DNA of 64,000 nucleotides from JACKNG01 sp050184115 (GTDB taxonomy: Bacteria; Pseudomonadota; Gammaproteobacteria; Ga0077536), in assembly GCA_050184115.1 (NCBI GenBank), contig JBFXAQ010000004.1:316972-380971 (forward strand), given 5' to 3'. Both the position numbers and the translations under genes were made by a program. Below the pieces are notes generated by a model. The model searched no databases. It had not been told where the DNA came from and saw only the letters and a list, made by a program, of their open reading frames with translations. Positions within the stretch are counted from its first letter, which is position 1. Each line of letters starts with the position of its first letter. This document shows positions 48,954-58,959 of this stretch, one piece after another.

Positions 48954-49122
48954 CCCGGAACGGCCGATTGCACGGCGGCGGTAGCGACGCGGCCGCGCGT
49001 TGGACGACACAAAGATAGCGGCAGGACTCGCGCGCCTCACGAGCCCGGTTCGTTTCTGCTATGGTTCGAACGGGGTGTTCCCGAGTATCGGTAACCGGGC
49101 TCATGGTGCGCGAGGGGCCGAG

Positions 49123-51021
49123 ATGGACGTGTCGCTGTTCGAATGGCGTCAGGGAGCGGACGTATGGGGTGCGGATCCGGACGCTTTCGCGGACAGGGCG
49201 AAGCGTGCCCTCGATCAAGGCTACCCCTCGCTGGCGCATGAGATCGCCCACGAGGGCGCGCGCCGCCATCCCGGGCATTTTCAACTCGAGTATCTCTTGG
49301 CATTGGCGCTGGCGCGTAGCAGCGCGCATCCTCTCGCCGCAAGCAAGGTCGAGCGACTGCTGGACGAATTGCCGGCGGCACATCCGCTTCTGGCCGAAAC
49401 CTTCAGCCTGAAAGGACGCCTCGCCAAGGACCGTGCCATGCAGGCACGGAGCGAGGAAAGTCGCGCGCGGTTGGCGTGGGAAAGCATGGCCAGCTACCTG
49501 AAGGCCTATCGTTTGTCCGGCGACGTTCACCCCGCGATCAATGCGGCTTCGATGTCGGCTATCGCCGGCGATGCGGAATCGTCGCGGGTATACGCACGCG
49601 AAACGATCACGGCGTGCGAGAAGCGATTGAAGAGCACGCCGGATGATTATTGGGTTCTGGCGTCGCTCGGTGAGGCGGCCCTCCTGCTTGGTCGCACCGA
49701 CGATGCGCTGCATTGGTACGGCGCAGCGATGAGGAGTGCCGTGACGGACCTGGGTAGCGTCGCTACGATGCGCCGACAAGTCGCCTTCCTCAAGGCGCAT
49801 CTCAGCGTCGACCGCGCCGTGACCGATCTTCTGGGGATACCAAAGATTGGCGCATTCGTCGGCCACATGATCGATCAGCCGGGACGACCCAAGCCAAGAT
49901 TTCCGGGGGAACTCGAAGCTGCGGTCAAAGCGCGCATCGACGATGCCGTGGGCCGGGCGGGGCTCGAAGCCGCATTCTGTTCCGCCGCCTGTGGCGCGGA
50001 CATCCTGTTCATCGAAGCCATGATCGAGCGCGGTATCGACGTCCACGTGCTGTTGCCTTTCGCGCGGCCGGATTTCGTGGAAACCAGCGTTTCCCATGCC
50101 GGGCCGGCCTGGGTGGAACGTTTCGAGGCGGCTCTCGAACGCGCGACCACCGTGGAATTCGTCACGCGCGAAGGCTACCTCGGCGACGACGTCCTGTTCC
50201 GTTATTGCGCGGAGGTGATCGGGGGAAAGGCCGCGTTACGTGCGCGCCAACTCGGCGGCGAGCCTGTTCTGATTGCCTTGTTGGAAAAGCGAAGCGCGGA
50301 AACGATCGGTGGCGCCAAGGACACCGTGCTGTCCTGGCTGCGCTCCGGGCATGCGACGGAAATCATCGACCTTTCCGAGGTCAGGGCCGCCATTTCGCAG
50401 GAAGCGAACGACTTCGGTCGCGGCGTCAAACCGGTGCCGCAGCCACCCATGGCTCGCAAGCAACCACGAAACCCTGCGCGCTCCATGCGTACGATGATCT
50501 TCGCGGACGTCGCCGGATTCAGTCGCCTGAGTGAGGAGATGGCACCTTCGTTCGTGCTGGAGTACCTGACCGCGATGGACGCCACCCTGCGCGCCCAGCC
50601 GGTCCCACCCACCGTCAAGAACACGTGGGGCGACGGTTTGTATCTCGTTTATGACGAAGTGCTCGTGGCCGCACGGGTAGCCCTGGCCCTGGTGGAGACG
50701 TCGGAGCGAATCGACTGGGCCGCGCTCGATATGCCTGCGGACACGCGCATCCGCGTCGGCATGCACCTGGGGCCTGTTTTTTCCGGTATCGATCCCATCA
50801 TCGGGCAACCGAATTACTTTGGTTCTCACGTTACGCGGGCCGCGCGTATCGAGCCGGTTGCCGCGCCAGGTACCGTGCTGGTCAGCGAGCAGACGGCCTG
50901 CGTACTCGAGTTCCAGGACCAGGACGAGTTCGCCTGTGATTATGTCGGCGTGATCCCCCTGGCGAAGGACTACGGGGCGACACCTCTCTATCACCTGCGC
51001 AGAATGGCAGCGGCGGAATGA
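49123..51021 (+). CDS. TPR/SLOG-like protein with non-canonical class III cyclase domain
   Basis: A 632-residue protein. Residues 20-230 are TPR-like helices (ALDQGYPSLAHEIAHEGARRHPGHFQLEYLLALALARS). Residues 240-420 form a Rossmann-like domain (GHMIDQPGRPKPRFP, FCSAACGADILFIEAMIERGIDVHVLLPF) resembling SLOG nucleotide-sensor domains. Residues 455-628 are a class III cyclase domain: metal residues Asp462 and Asp504 are kept, but the adenine-selecting Lys is Asn500, the adenine Asp is Ser568 and the transition-state Asn is Thr571; Arg575 remains. It may use another nucleotide or be weak. ATG 49123 preferred over TTG 49000. It precedes the giant TIR-CHAT gene by 177 bases. Confidence 0.77.
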   Translation: MDVSLFEWRQGADVWGADPDAFADRAKRALDQGYPSLAHEIAHEGARRHPGHFQLEYLLALALARSSAHPLAASKVERLLDELPAAHPLLAETFSLKGRLAKDRAMQARSEESRARLAWESMASYLKAYRLSGDVHPAINAASMSAIAGDAESSRVYARETITACEKRLKSTPDDYWVLASLGEAALLLGRTDDALHWYGAAMRSAVTDLGSVATMRRQVAFLKAHLSVDRAVTDLLGIPKIGAFVGHMIDQPGRPKPRFPGELEAAVKARIDDAVGRAGLEAAFCSAACGADILFIEAMIERGIDVHVLLPFARPDFVETSVSHAGPAWVERFEAALERATTVEFVTREGYLGDDVLFRYCAEVIGGKAALRARQLGGEPVLIALLEKRSAETIGGAKDTVLSWLRSGHATEIIDLSEVRAAISQEANDFGRGVKPVPQPPMARKQPRNPARSMRTMIFADVAGFSRLSEEMAPSFVLEYLTAMDATLRAQPVPPTVKNTWGDGLYLVYDEVLVAARVALALVETSERIDWAALDMPADTRIRVGMHLGPVFSGIDPIIGQPNYFGSHVTRAARIEPVAAPGTVLVSEQTACVLEFQDQDEFACDYVGVIPLAKDYGATPLYHLRRMAAAE

Positions 51022-51198
51022 TCCTGATCGGTCCGGTGTAATGCACCCCTGAGCGGTAGGCGCGATGATTGAAATCCGGAACGTTGCAGATCATCGCTGT
51101 GCTGACTGCGTCGCTCGGCTTCGGGCGAACGCGCCGGGCGTTACACGGATGATAGGTCGGTATGCTCCCGTACGGATCTCAGGTGCGCGGGCAAGCGC

Positions 51199-54100
51199 GT
51201 GAAGATCTTCCTCTCGTATGCGACGGAAGATCGGGAGGTGGCCGCTTCAATCTGTTTTTCCCTACGGGCTGAGGGCCACGAAGTCTTTTTCGACGAGGTC
51301 AGTCTGCCGGCTGGTGGGAACTACAACACGCGCATACGGGCAGCAATCTCACAGTGCGAGCTGTTCGCGTTCCTGATAAGTCCGCACTCGATCACTCCCG
51401 GCCGCTACACGCTCACCGAGCTGAATCTTGCCTGCCGTCGGTGGCCGAATCCGTCGCAGCACGTCCTCCCGGTGGTGGTGGCCCCGACGCCGGACCGTGA
51501 CATCCCCGCCTATCTGAACGCGGTGACGCGCCTCACGCCGTTGGGCAACCTGGCGGCAGAGGTCGCGCTGTGGGTGGCAGATCTGCGGCACGATCCAGGC
51601 GACATGCGGAAAACGCAGGCATCCGTTGCCCGCGCCGAACCCGCTGTCAGTTATGCATCGATACATCTCAGTTTCGCTACGCAGCCGGACGGAAGGTTCG
51701 TTCTTGGCGTCCCATCGTCTCCCGCAGGCAGCGTTAGCGCGGCGCCCTGCGAAATCGAACCCGGCGATCTGCAGAAACTGCTGTGGATGGCGCCGCAGCC
51801 GGTTTCAGGTCCGCTACGTCGAGGCGGAACAGGCATGGGGACAATGCCCGGTTTATTGCCGTCGGCGGCGGATGCACGCGTGGTCGGCGAGCATATTTAT
51901 GCGCTCCTGCAGGAGCCCCATGTTCGCGATTGTGTCGATCGCAGCCGGCGCCAGGTAAATCCCCAGCGAGGGTTGGGATTACGCTTCCTGGTCGACACGT
52001 CGAACGCTCCGGAACTGGCTCTCCTGCCATGGGAACTCGCATACGACCCAGTACGTGAGGACTTCATTTTCTGTGACCGCATGACGCCGCTCGTTCGATG
52101 GCAGGACATCGGTACGCCCGCCCCGACTCTCGCGGTGCGGTTACCCGTTCGGCTACTGGTCGTCGTCGCCGCACCCAAAGATCGGCCAGAGTCTTCGATT
52201 GGCGAGGAAATTTCCCGACTGCATGACGTCATGGACGAGCTGACCAGGCAGGGGCTTGTCGAAACGGTCTATCTCGAGCATGCAACGCTTGAAGCCATGG
52301 ACGCCGCGCTGCTGAAGCATGCCCCGCACATTCTTCACTTCATCGGCCACGGCGATTTCGTCGATGGGCAGGCGGCAGTCATCCTGGAAACTTCCGCGCC
52401 GGGCGCAACGAGTGACCCTATCAATGGTCGTCGTCTCGCGCTGGTTCTGCGCAATCACCTTGCAAGCCTACGTTTTGTCTTTCTGAATAACTGTCTTGGT
52501 GCGGCAGCGCGGCAAGGAGATCCGCTCGGTAGCGTGGCATATAGCCTTGTGAGGCGCGGTGTCCCGGCTGTGGTGGCGATGCAGTTTCCGGTCACTGATC
52601 GTGCCGCAGTCCTGTTGGCGCACCACTTCTATCGCTACTTGTCGACGGGTCTTCCGGTGGACACCGCGCTGACTTCGGCGCGCGCATTCCTGCTCGCTCG
52701 TGGCTGCGAGGTCGAATGGGCCGCCCCCGCGCTACACACCTGTGCGCTAGATGGGAATCTTTTCGACGTTGATTCCGGGGCGGTGCACGTCGAATTCGTG
52801 CCGACGGCAGCGTACGAGGCCAACCGGGCTTCGAATGTACCAATGTCCCGGTCTTCGACGGCTCAGTCGGCCGACGGTGAAGTGCCGGCAGTGGAGGGGA
52901 CGACGGAGCACGCGTTTCTGACCATCGTGTTCGCGGACATCAGCGGCAGTACGCGCCTATACGAGGTCCTGGGCGATGGGCCGGCGCGGGCCCAGGTGGC
53001 CAGTTGCCTGCAGGTGCTGACGGACGTCACCAAGCGCCACGGCGGCTCGGTCATCAAGACCATCGGCGACGAGCTCATGTGCACCTTCCCGACCGCCGAG
53101 AGCGCGGTCTCGGCCGCCTGCGAGATGCACGAGATGCTGGAGGACGAGGTGGTCGAAAGCCCCTCGGCCGGTCAGATCTCGCTCGCCATCCGTATCGGCC
53201 TCCATCACGGTCCGGCCATCCTGGAGGCGGGTGACGTCTTCGGCGATGCGGTCAACGTCGCCGCGCGCATGGCCTCGATGGCCAAGGCCGGCCAGATCAT
53301 CACCACCCAGTCGACCATCGACGAGCTGCCGCCGATCCTCAAGGCCAGCTCGCGCTTCATCGACCGGGCGCCCGTCAAGGGCAAGAAAGAGACGATGGAC
53401 ATCTTCGAAGTGCTGTGGCAGCAGGAAGACGTCACGCGCATGTCGACCGGGGTCATCCCCGAACCGATCAACCGCGCGCAGCTCGACCTGCGCTACCACG
53501 ATGACCGCGTTACCGTCGACGCCGAACGCAGCCAGGTCGTGCTGGGGCGCAGCAAGACCGCCGACATCGCCGTGGCCGAAGCCCTCGCCTCGCGCCAGCA
53601 CGTGCGCGTCGAACACCGCCGGGGCAAGTTCTTCATCATCGATCAGAGCACCAACGGCACGTATGTCTTCTGCGATGGCAGCGAGGCCTTCCTGCGCCGT
53701 GAGGAGATGCCCCTCACCGGCAGCGGCAAGATCAGCCTCGGCCGCTCGTTCGCGGAGAACCCGCAGGAAATCGTGTATTTCAAGACGGGTGACGGCGCGT
53801 ATTGGGATGCTGCTTCCGCCCGTAGGCTTCCGGCGGCTGGCCAGCCAGGGCACGTGGCGCCGGAGCACCAGGTGCAAAGCAAGCGCTGGTCAGCTGATCC
53901 GCCCAGCGCTCTTGAACACTCACGTATCGCGCCCGCACCGACGCCGAGCGACAGAGCCGCGGCAGACGTCGGTGAGGCGGATGACCACGGAATAGACGTG
54001 AAGTTGCCCGGCAGTGCGGATGCGCCGCCGAGTTTCAGCCAGATGGTTCCGTACGCTGAAGAGTTCGACGCCGAGGCCTCCGCCTTTCTCGATTTTGACG

Positions 54101-56217
54101 ACTCTGGCGACGATGAAGACGACCTTGGGGACCGCTATTACGCATCACGCGCCAGTACCGACGATACTGTCAATGCACAGCAGCACGTTGATTTCATCGT
54201 TGGCGAGTATGGAAATTTTGACGATGAAGCGCTGGCTGGACGGCAAACTCGACCAGGAGACGTCGAATCTGCCGTAGGTGGCGACTTTGAGGAAGCATTC
54301 GACATCGGCATGATTGGGTCGCCAATGCATGTCGGCGACAGCCCGGAGGGCGATCGCGGAAAGCCGGTTCTTGCCACCGGCGCAATAGGCCCAGCGCAAG
54401 ACAGATTGCCCGTTGTCGTCGCCGTAGTCGTGGCGGTAGCCGTTGGTATCGGACTGACGACGTTTGCGACGTCATTCCGGTTCGATTCGGGGGCAAGCCA
54501 CCAGCCGAGCGTATCGACAAGTGCTGCGGAAGACGACCACAGTCCGCCGCCCTTCCGACCGTCGCCATCGCCGGAAGCTGGCGGATCCGAGCACGGCGAT
54601 ACCGCTCAGAATGCGGAGAGTCCTCCGCCGGCGACTCCGATTTTGGCACCGAGCTCGCCGGCCGTAGCCGAGCCGGGTCTGGTGGCCCGGATCTCGACAG
54701 CCTTGAATGCCGGGCGTCTCAGCGAGGCCCGCGTCCTGCTCGAGAAGGCCAAGGCGACGGAGGCCGAGCATCCCGACATCGTGCGGCTCAAAGCAGCCTT
54801 CAATGCCCGCCTGGGCGAGGCCAAGGCGCTATTCGACGCCTACAAGTCTCAGTACACCGACGGCGACTACGCGGCCGCGCTGACGACCATGGAACAGGCA
54901 CGTGTGGTGTGGGCGGACAGCGACACGTTCACGAGGGAGCACGCGCGTGTCCGGGGCAGGATCGACGAGCAGGCGGCGACGCGCGAGCCCTCGTCCGCGC
55001 CGCGCGTGGTGACGGCGGCCCTGCCGCCATCCAACCCATGCGACAGCCGGCTGGCCGGATTCGGCAAGCGTCGCCAGGGGACCTGCTTCTACTTCGTGTC
55101 GGGTGACCAGCGCGGCCCGTCGATGGTGGTGGTACCGGAAGGCGGTGAGATCACGCGGCCCTTTGCCATTGGCAAGTACGAGATCACGGTATCGGACTAC
55201 AACCGCTACTGCATGCTGAGCGGGGGATGCGAGCCGCGCCGCGATGCCGACGGGCGCCAACCGATCACCGGCATATCGATCGCCGACGCGCGGGCCTATG
55301 TCGCATGGTTGTCCGAAAGCACCGGGAAGCATTTCCGCCTGCCCACGGTCGGCGAGTGGGTTTACGCCGCCGAGGCCGCCGGTGACCAGCCGCAGAGGGA
55401 CTACAACTGCCGGCTCGAACAGGGCGGCAAGTTGCTCAAGGGCCAGGGCGCGATGGGCGTGACTACCGGCAAGCCAAATGGTTGGGGGTTGTACAACTAC
55501 ATTGGCAATGTGCAGGAGTGGGCGACATCGGGCGAACGTTTGGTCGCACGCGGGGGCGCCTATGGTGATCCTATGAACGACTGCAGTATCGACTTCGAAC
55601 GCGCTCACGACGGAACGCCGGACCCGTTCACGGGAATGCGTGTCGTCATGGACCTCGGTGAACCGGGTGAAATGCCCGCGCCGCCTGCGTTGGAACCCCC
55701 GATACCAGTCCCGGGCGCACCGCCAACAGCGTCACTGTCCCCGGAAGCCGCGCGTCCCGCAATCGGTTCGCCAGCTCAGGGTCAGCCGGGCACCCAGGGT
55801 TCTCATGCCGAGTCCCACGGTTCATCCGCGCCTGCGTTGGCGCCGGCCGGCCCAGCCGTGCCGCGCTCAATCCCTCTCTACAGCGTGGTGCCCGGCGACA
55901 CCTTGTGGTCGATCGCGGCCTCCGCATACGGCAATCCCTTGCGATGGACCGAGATCTACGCGTCGAACGGCGCGGCACTCGACAACCCCGATCGGATCTT
56001 CCCTGGTCAGCGTCTGCGGCTGGAGGGGAGCAATGTGCCGTTGTCGGCGTCGCTGCGGACTTATGCCGTGAAACCAGGTAACAGCCTGTGGGGAATCGCC
56101 CGCAGCGAACTCGGCACCCCCTCCCGCTGGCACGAGATCTACCGCGCGAATCGTGATCGCATCGCCCATCCCGATCTGATTTACCCGGGGCAAAACCTGT
56201 CCTTGCCGATGCGTTAG
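51199..56217 (+). CDS. Giant TIR-CHAT-adenylyl cyclase-FHA-TM-FGE-LysM2 protein
   Basis: A 1672-residue protein beginning at GTG 51199. Order: TIR (1-130; MKIFLSYATEDRE, candidate NADase Glu74 in TLTELNLA); CHAT caspase-like protease (about 220-525; PELALLPWEL, His384 in HFIGHGDF, Cys432 in LNNCLG); class III cyclase (572-740) with a full catalytic set Asp580, Lys620, Asp624, Asp683, Asn686, Arg690; FHA (768-860; LGRS, SRQH, STNGT); acidic linker; one TM helix (1070-1092); helical segment; FGE/SUMF1 domain (1300-1485; HFRLPTVGEWVYAAEAAG, GNVQEW, RGG); two LysM (1560-1608 and 1620-1669). N-in topology would put FGE and LysM in the periplasm. Reads as an envelope sensor joined to cytoplasmic effectors. 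Confidence 0.85.
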   Translation: MKIFLSYATEDREVAASICFSLRAEGHEVFFDEVSLPAGGNYNTRIRAAISQCELFAFLISPHSITPGRYTLTELNLACRRWPNPSQHVLPVVVAPTPDRDIPAYLNAVTRLTPLGNLAAEVALWVADLRHDPGDMRKTQASVARAEPAVSYASIHLSFATQPDGRFVLGVPSSPAGSVSAAPCEIEPGDLQKLLWMAPQPVSGPLRRGGTGMGTMPGLLPSAADARVVGEHIYALLQEPHVRDCVDRSRRQVNPQRGLGLRFLVDTSNAPELALLPWELAYDPVREDFIFCDRMTPLVRWQDIGTPAPTLAVRLPVRLLVVVAAPKDRPESSIGEEISRLHDVMDELTRQGLVETVYLEHATLEAMDAALLKHAPHILHFIGHGDFVDGQAAVILETSAPGATSDPINGRRLALVLRNHLASLRFVFLNNCLGAAARQGDPLGSVAYSLVRRGVPAVVAMQFPVTDRAAVLLAHHFYRYLSTGLPVDTALTSARAFLLARGCEVEWAAPALHTCALDGNLFDVDSGAVHVEFVPTAAYEANRASNVPMSRSSTAQSADGEVPAVEGTTEHAFLTIVFADISGSTRLYEVLGDGPARAQVASCLQVLTDVTKRHGGSVIKTIGDELMCTFPTAESAVSAACEMHEMLEDEVVESPSAGQISLAIRIGLHHGPAILEAGDVFGDAVNVAARMASMAKAGQIITTQSTIDELPPILKASSRFIDRAPVKGKKETMDIFEVLWQQEDVTRMSTGVIPEPINRAQLDLRYHDDRVTVDAERSQVVLGRSKTADIAVAEALASRQHVRVEHRRGKFFIIDQSTNGTYVFCDGSEAFLRREEMPLTGSGKISLGRSFAENPQEIVYFKTGDGAYWDAASARRLPAAGQPGHVAPEHQVQSKRWSADPPSALEHSRIAPAPTPSDRAAADVGEADDHGIDVKLPGSADAPPSFSQMVPYAEEFDAEASAFLDFDDSGDDEDDLGDRYYASRASTDDTVNAQQHVDFIVGEYGNFDDEALAGRQTRPGDVESAVGGDFEEAFDIGMIGSPMHVGDSPEGDRGKPVLATGAIGPAQDRLPVVVAVVVAVAVGIGLTTFATSFRFDSGASHQPSVSTSAAEDDHSPPPFRPSPSPEAGGSEHGDTAQNAESPPPATPILAPSSPAVAEPGLVARISTALNAGRLSEARVLLEKAKATEAEHPDIVRLKAAFNARLGEAKALFDAYKSQYTDGDYAAALTTMEQARVVWADSDTFTREHARVRGRIDEQAATREPSSAPRVVTAALPPSNPCDSRLAGFGKRRQGTCFYFVSGDQRGPSMVVVPEGGEITRPFAIGKYEITVSDYNRYCMLSGGCEPRRDADGRQPITGISIADARAYVAWLSESTGKHFRLPTVGEWVYAAEAAGDQPQRDYNCRLEQGGKLLKGQGAMGVTTGKPNGWGLYNYIGNVQEWATSGERLVARGGAYGDPMNDCSIDFERAHDGTPDPFTGMRVVMDLGEPGEMPAPPALEPPIPVPGAPPTASLSPEAARPAIGSPAQGQPGTQGSHAESHGSSAPALAPAGPAVPRSIPLYSVVPGDTLWSIAASAYGNPLRWTEIYASNGAALDNPDRIFPGQRLRLEGSNVPLSASLRTYAVKPGNSLWGIARSELGTPSRWHEIYRANRDRIAHPDLIYPGQNLSLPMR

Positions 56218-56873
56218 AAGATGGGGCACATGTCACTTTCTTCGGAACGCGCCTGGCGCATCGCGTCCGCGAGCGCGGCGTGAATGCAGGACCAGCCACC
56301 GAGCGTTGGCACGTGCTATCCAAGGCGGTCGTTGCGGCTGCGCATGCACGTAACGTCCGGCGAGGCCCAACGCGGGAGGCGGGTGGGCCGAGAACGACCG
56401 GGTTGGTCACCTGCGGACTGCGGCAAGTTAATGTAGTTCCTGGTCAGGATGTGACCGGTGCAATGGGGCAGGCAGCGGACGCCGTGAGAGACGAGGATCG
56501 ATGTTGCGTACATTGAGCAGCGAGAGGCGAGGAGGGCGGGTGCCGCGTCGGCGGCCGCGGTCGAAGTGTGCTCGTGCTGGGTGCGGCGGTGACGACAGCA
56601 GGTGCACGGCAATGGCGGATCCGTCGTGTGCGCGGCGAATTCGGCAAGACGCGATACGATTCACGTTGCTGCGCGCAGCCGGGTGGTGCGCAAGTGGGTT
56701 TCAAGATGTTTCCAGCGGGTCAGGCGGAGCATATGAGGGGGCAGTGGTTGGTATGACTTGCGGCTCTGGTTTGGTGGGAACAGCCCGTCCGCGGGTGACC
56801 CGTTATCGCGATAGATGAGTAACACGCGCGGACGAACCGCCGTTGTCGTTCGTCCGTCGTCAAGGGGATCGAA
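56218..56873. other. Gene-free stretch before cstA
   Basis: About 650 bases with reduced GC and no convincing gene. Short open frames occur on both strands but are low-quality (Arg/Ser/Pro-rich, no ribosome sites). No repeat of the intergenic families. The cstA promoter is expected near 56780-56860 but I cannot define boxes. Confidence 0.4.
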
Positions 56874-58958
56874 TTGTCACTACGATTGAACAAGGCGCGC
56901 CCAGGACGCGGCATTCGTCCGCTCGCCTGGCTTACCATTGCGGTCATCGGCGCTGCCGCCGTCGGCGGCATCGCCATCCACCGCGGCGAGAGCATCAACA
57001 GCCTGTGGTTCATCGTCGCGGCGGTGTGCGTGTATGCCATCGCCTTCCGCTTCTACAGCGCGTTCGTCGCCGCGAAGGTGCTGGTGCTGGACGGCTCGCG
57101 GGCAACGCCGGCCGAGCGCCTCGAGGACGGCCGTGACTTCGTGCCGACCAACCGTTGGATCGTGTTCGGCCATCATTTCGCCGCGATCGCGGGGCCCGGC
57201 CCCCTGATCGGGCCGACCCTGGCCGCGCAGTTCGGCTACCTGCCGGGTACGTTGTGGATTCTCGTCGGCGGCGTCCTCGGCGGCTGCGTGCAGGATTTCG
57301 TCATCCTGTTCTGCTCGCTCAGGCGCAACGGCCGTTCGCTCGGCCAGATGGCGCGCGACGAACTCGGGCCGGTCGGCGGCTACGCCGCGTTGGCCGGGGT
57401 CATGACCATCATGGTCATCCTCATCGCGGTGCTCGGGCTCGTCGTGGTCAACGCCATGAAACACAGCCCCTGGGGCACCTTCACGGTCTCGATGACCATC
57501 CCTATCGCACTCTTCATGGGCGTCTATCTGCGCAGCATTCGTCCCGGGCGCGTGCTCGAGGCGACCGCCATCGGGGTCGTGCTGCTGCTCGCCGCGGTCG
57601 CCGGCGGTGGCTGGGTCGACGGTCTGCTCGGCCTGCGCGGGTACTTCGATTTCGAGGGGCGCGCGCTGGCCTGGCTCGTGATCGGCTACGGCTTCGCGGC
57701 GGCGGTGCTGCCGGTGTGGCTGCTGCTCGCGCCGCGCGATTACCTCTCGACCTTCATGAAGGTCGGTACCATCCTCGCGCTCGCGGTGGCCATCGTCATC
57801 CTGCGCCCGGACATGCACATGCCGGCCCTGACCCGCTTCGTCGACGGCACCGGTCCGATCTTCGCCGGCAAGCTCTTCCCCTTCGTTTTCATCACCATCG
57901 CCTGCGGCGCGATCTCGGGTTTCCATGCGCTGATCTCGTCGGGCACCACGCCGAAGCTCCTCAGCAACGAGGCCGACGCGCGCATGATCGGTTACGGCGG
58001 CATGATGATGGAGTCCTTCACGGCCGTGATGGCCATGATCGCGGCGTGCGTGCTCGAACCGGGCGTGTTCTTCGCCATCAACAGCCCGGCCGGCATCGTC
58101 GGCGCCGACGCGGCAAGCGCGGTCGCGACCATTTCGAGCTGGGGCTTCCCGGTCGCGGTCGAAACCATGAGCGAACTCGCGCGCGAGATGGGCGAGGCGA
58201 GCCTGTTCGCGCGCACCGGCGGCGCGCCCTCGCTCGCCGTCGGCATGGCGCACATCTTCTCGACCGCCATGGGCGGCGGCCTGCTCGCGTTGTGGTACCA
58301 CTTCGCGATCATGTTCGAGGCCTTGTTCATCCTCACCACGCTGGATGCCGGTACGCGCGTCGCGCGCTTCATGCTGCAGGAACTGCTCGGGCGGGTGTGG
58401 GCGCCGCTCGGACGCGTGAGCTGGTACCCGGGCGTGCTGCTGTCGAGCGGCCTGGTGGTGATGGCGTGGGGCTGGTTCCTCTACCAGGGCGTGGTCGACC
58501 CCTACGGCGGCATCAACAGCCTGTGGCCGCTGTTCGGCATCTCGAACCAGATGCTGGCGGCGATCGCGCTCTGCGTCGCGACCACCGTGATCGTGAAATC
58601 GGGTCGCGCGCGCTACGCCTGGGTCACCGCCGCACCACTCGCCTGGCTGGTGGTGGTCACTTCCAGCGCGGCCTTTGCCAAGCTCTTCGACCCCGCGCCG
58701 CGCATCGGCTTCCTTGCCCACGCGGCGGATCTCGAAGCGAAGCTCGCCGCCGGCACGCTGCCGAGTGAAGTCGCCACCGCGGTGCCGCGGCTGGTGTTCA
58801 ACGATCACCTGAACGTGGCGTTGACCACGCTTTTCCTCGTCATCACCTGGGTGCTGGTGCTCGATACCGCGCGGGTCTGTCACCGCGCCGTGCGCGGGCG
58901 GCCGACGCCGCCGTTCAGCGAGGAACCGTACGTGGCGACGGCGCTGGGCGTGCGTTGA
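56874..58958 (+). CDS. cstA: Carbon starvation protein A (CstA), pyruvate/peptide transporter family
   Basis: A 694-residue membrane protein starting at TTG 56874 behind AAGGGGATC. The CstA signature is present: AFRFYSAFVAAKVLVLD, RLEDGRDFVPTNRWIVFGHHFAAIAGPGPLIGPTLAAQFGYLPGTLWILVGGVLGGCVQDFVILFCSLRRNGRSLGQMARDE, and ISGFHALISSGTTPK. About 17 helices are predicted. CstA-family proteins take up pyruvate (BtsT) or peptides when carbon is scarce. It is followed one base later by a YbdD/YjiX gene, the conserved partner. Control by carbon status is likely by analogy only. Confidence 0.93.
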   Translation: MSLRLNKARPGRGIRPLAWLTIAVIGAAAVGGIAIHRGESINSLWFIVAAVCVYAIAFRFYSAFVAAKVLVLDGSRATPAERLEDGRDFVPTNRWIVFGHHFAAIAGPGPLIGPTLAAQFGYLPGTLWILVGGVLGGCVQDFVILFCSLRRNGRSLGQMARDELGPVGGYAALAGVMTIMVILIAVLGLVVVNAMKHSPWGTFTVSMTIPIALFMGVYLRSIRPGRVLEATAIGVVLLLAAVAGGGWVDGLLGLRGYFDFEGRALAWLVIGYGFAAAVLPVWLLLAPRDYLSTFMKVGTILALAVAIVILRPDMHMPALTRFVDGTGPIFAGKLFPFVFITIACGAISGFHALISSGTTPKLLSNEADARMIGYGGMMMESFTAVMAMIAACVLEPGVFFAINSPAGIVGADAASAVATISSWGFPVAVETMSELAREMGEASLFARTGGAPSLAVGMAHIFSTAMGGGLLALWYHFAIMFEALFILTTLDAGTRVARFMLQELLGRVWAPLGRVSWYPGVLLSSGLVVMAWGWFLYQGVVDPYGGINSLWPLFGISNQMLAAIALCVATTVIVKSGRARYAWVTAAPLAWLVVVTSSAAFAKLFDPAPRIGFLAHAADLEAKLAAGTLPSEVATAVPRLVFNDHLNVALTTLFLVITWVLVLDTARVCHRAVRGRPTPPFSEEPYVATALGVR

Positions 58959-58959
58959 G

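Noticed and set aside
56501..56818. 105-codon frame between the giant gene and cstA
   Set aside because: No start signal, no recognisable domain, Gly/Arg-rich. Could not be supported.
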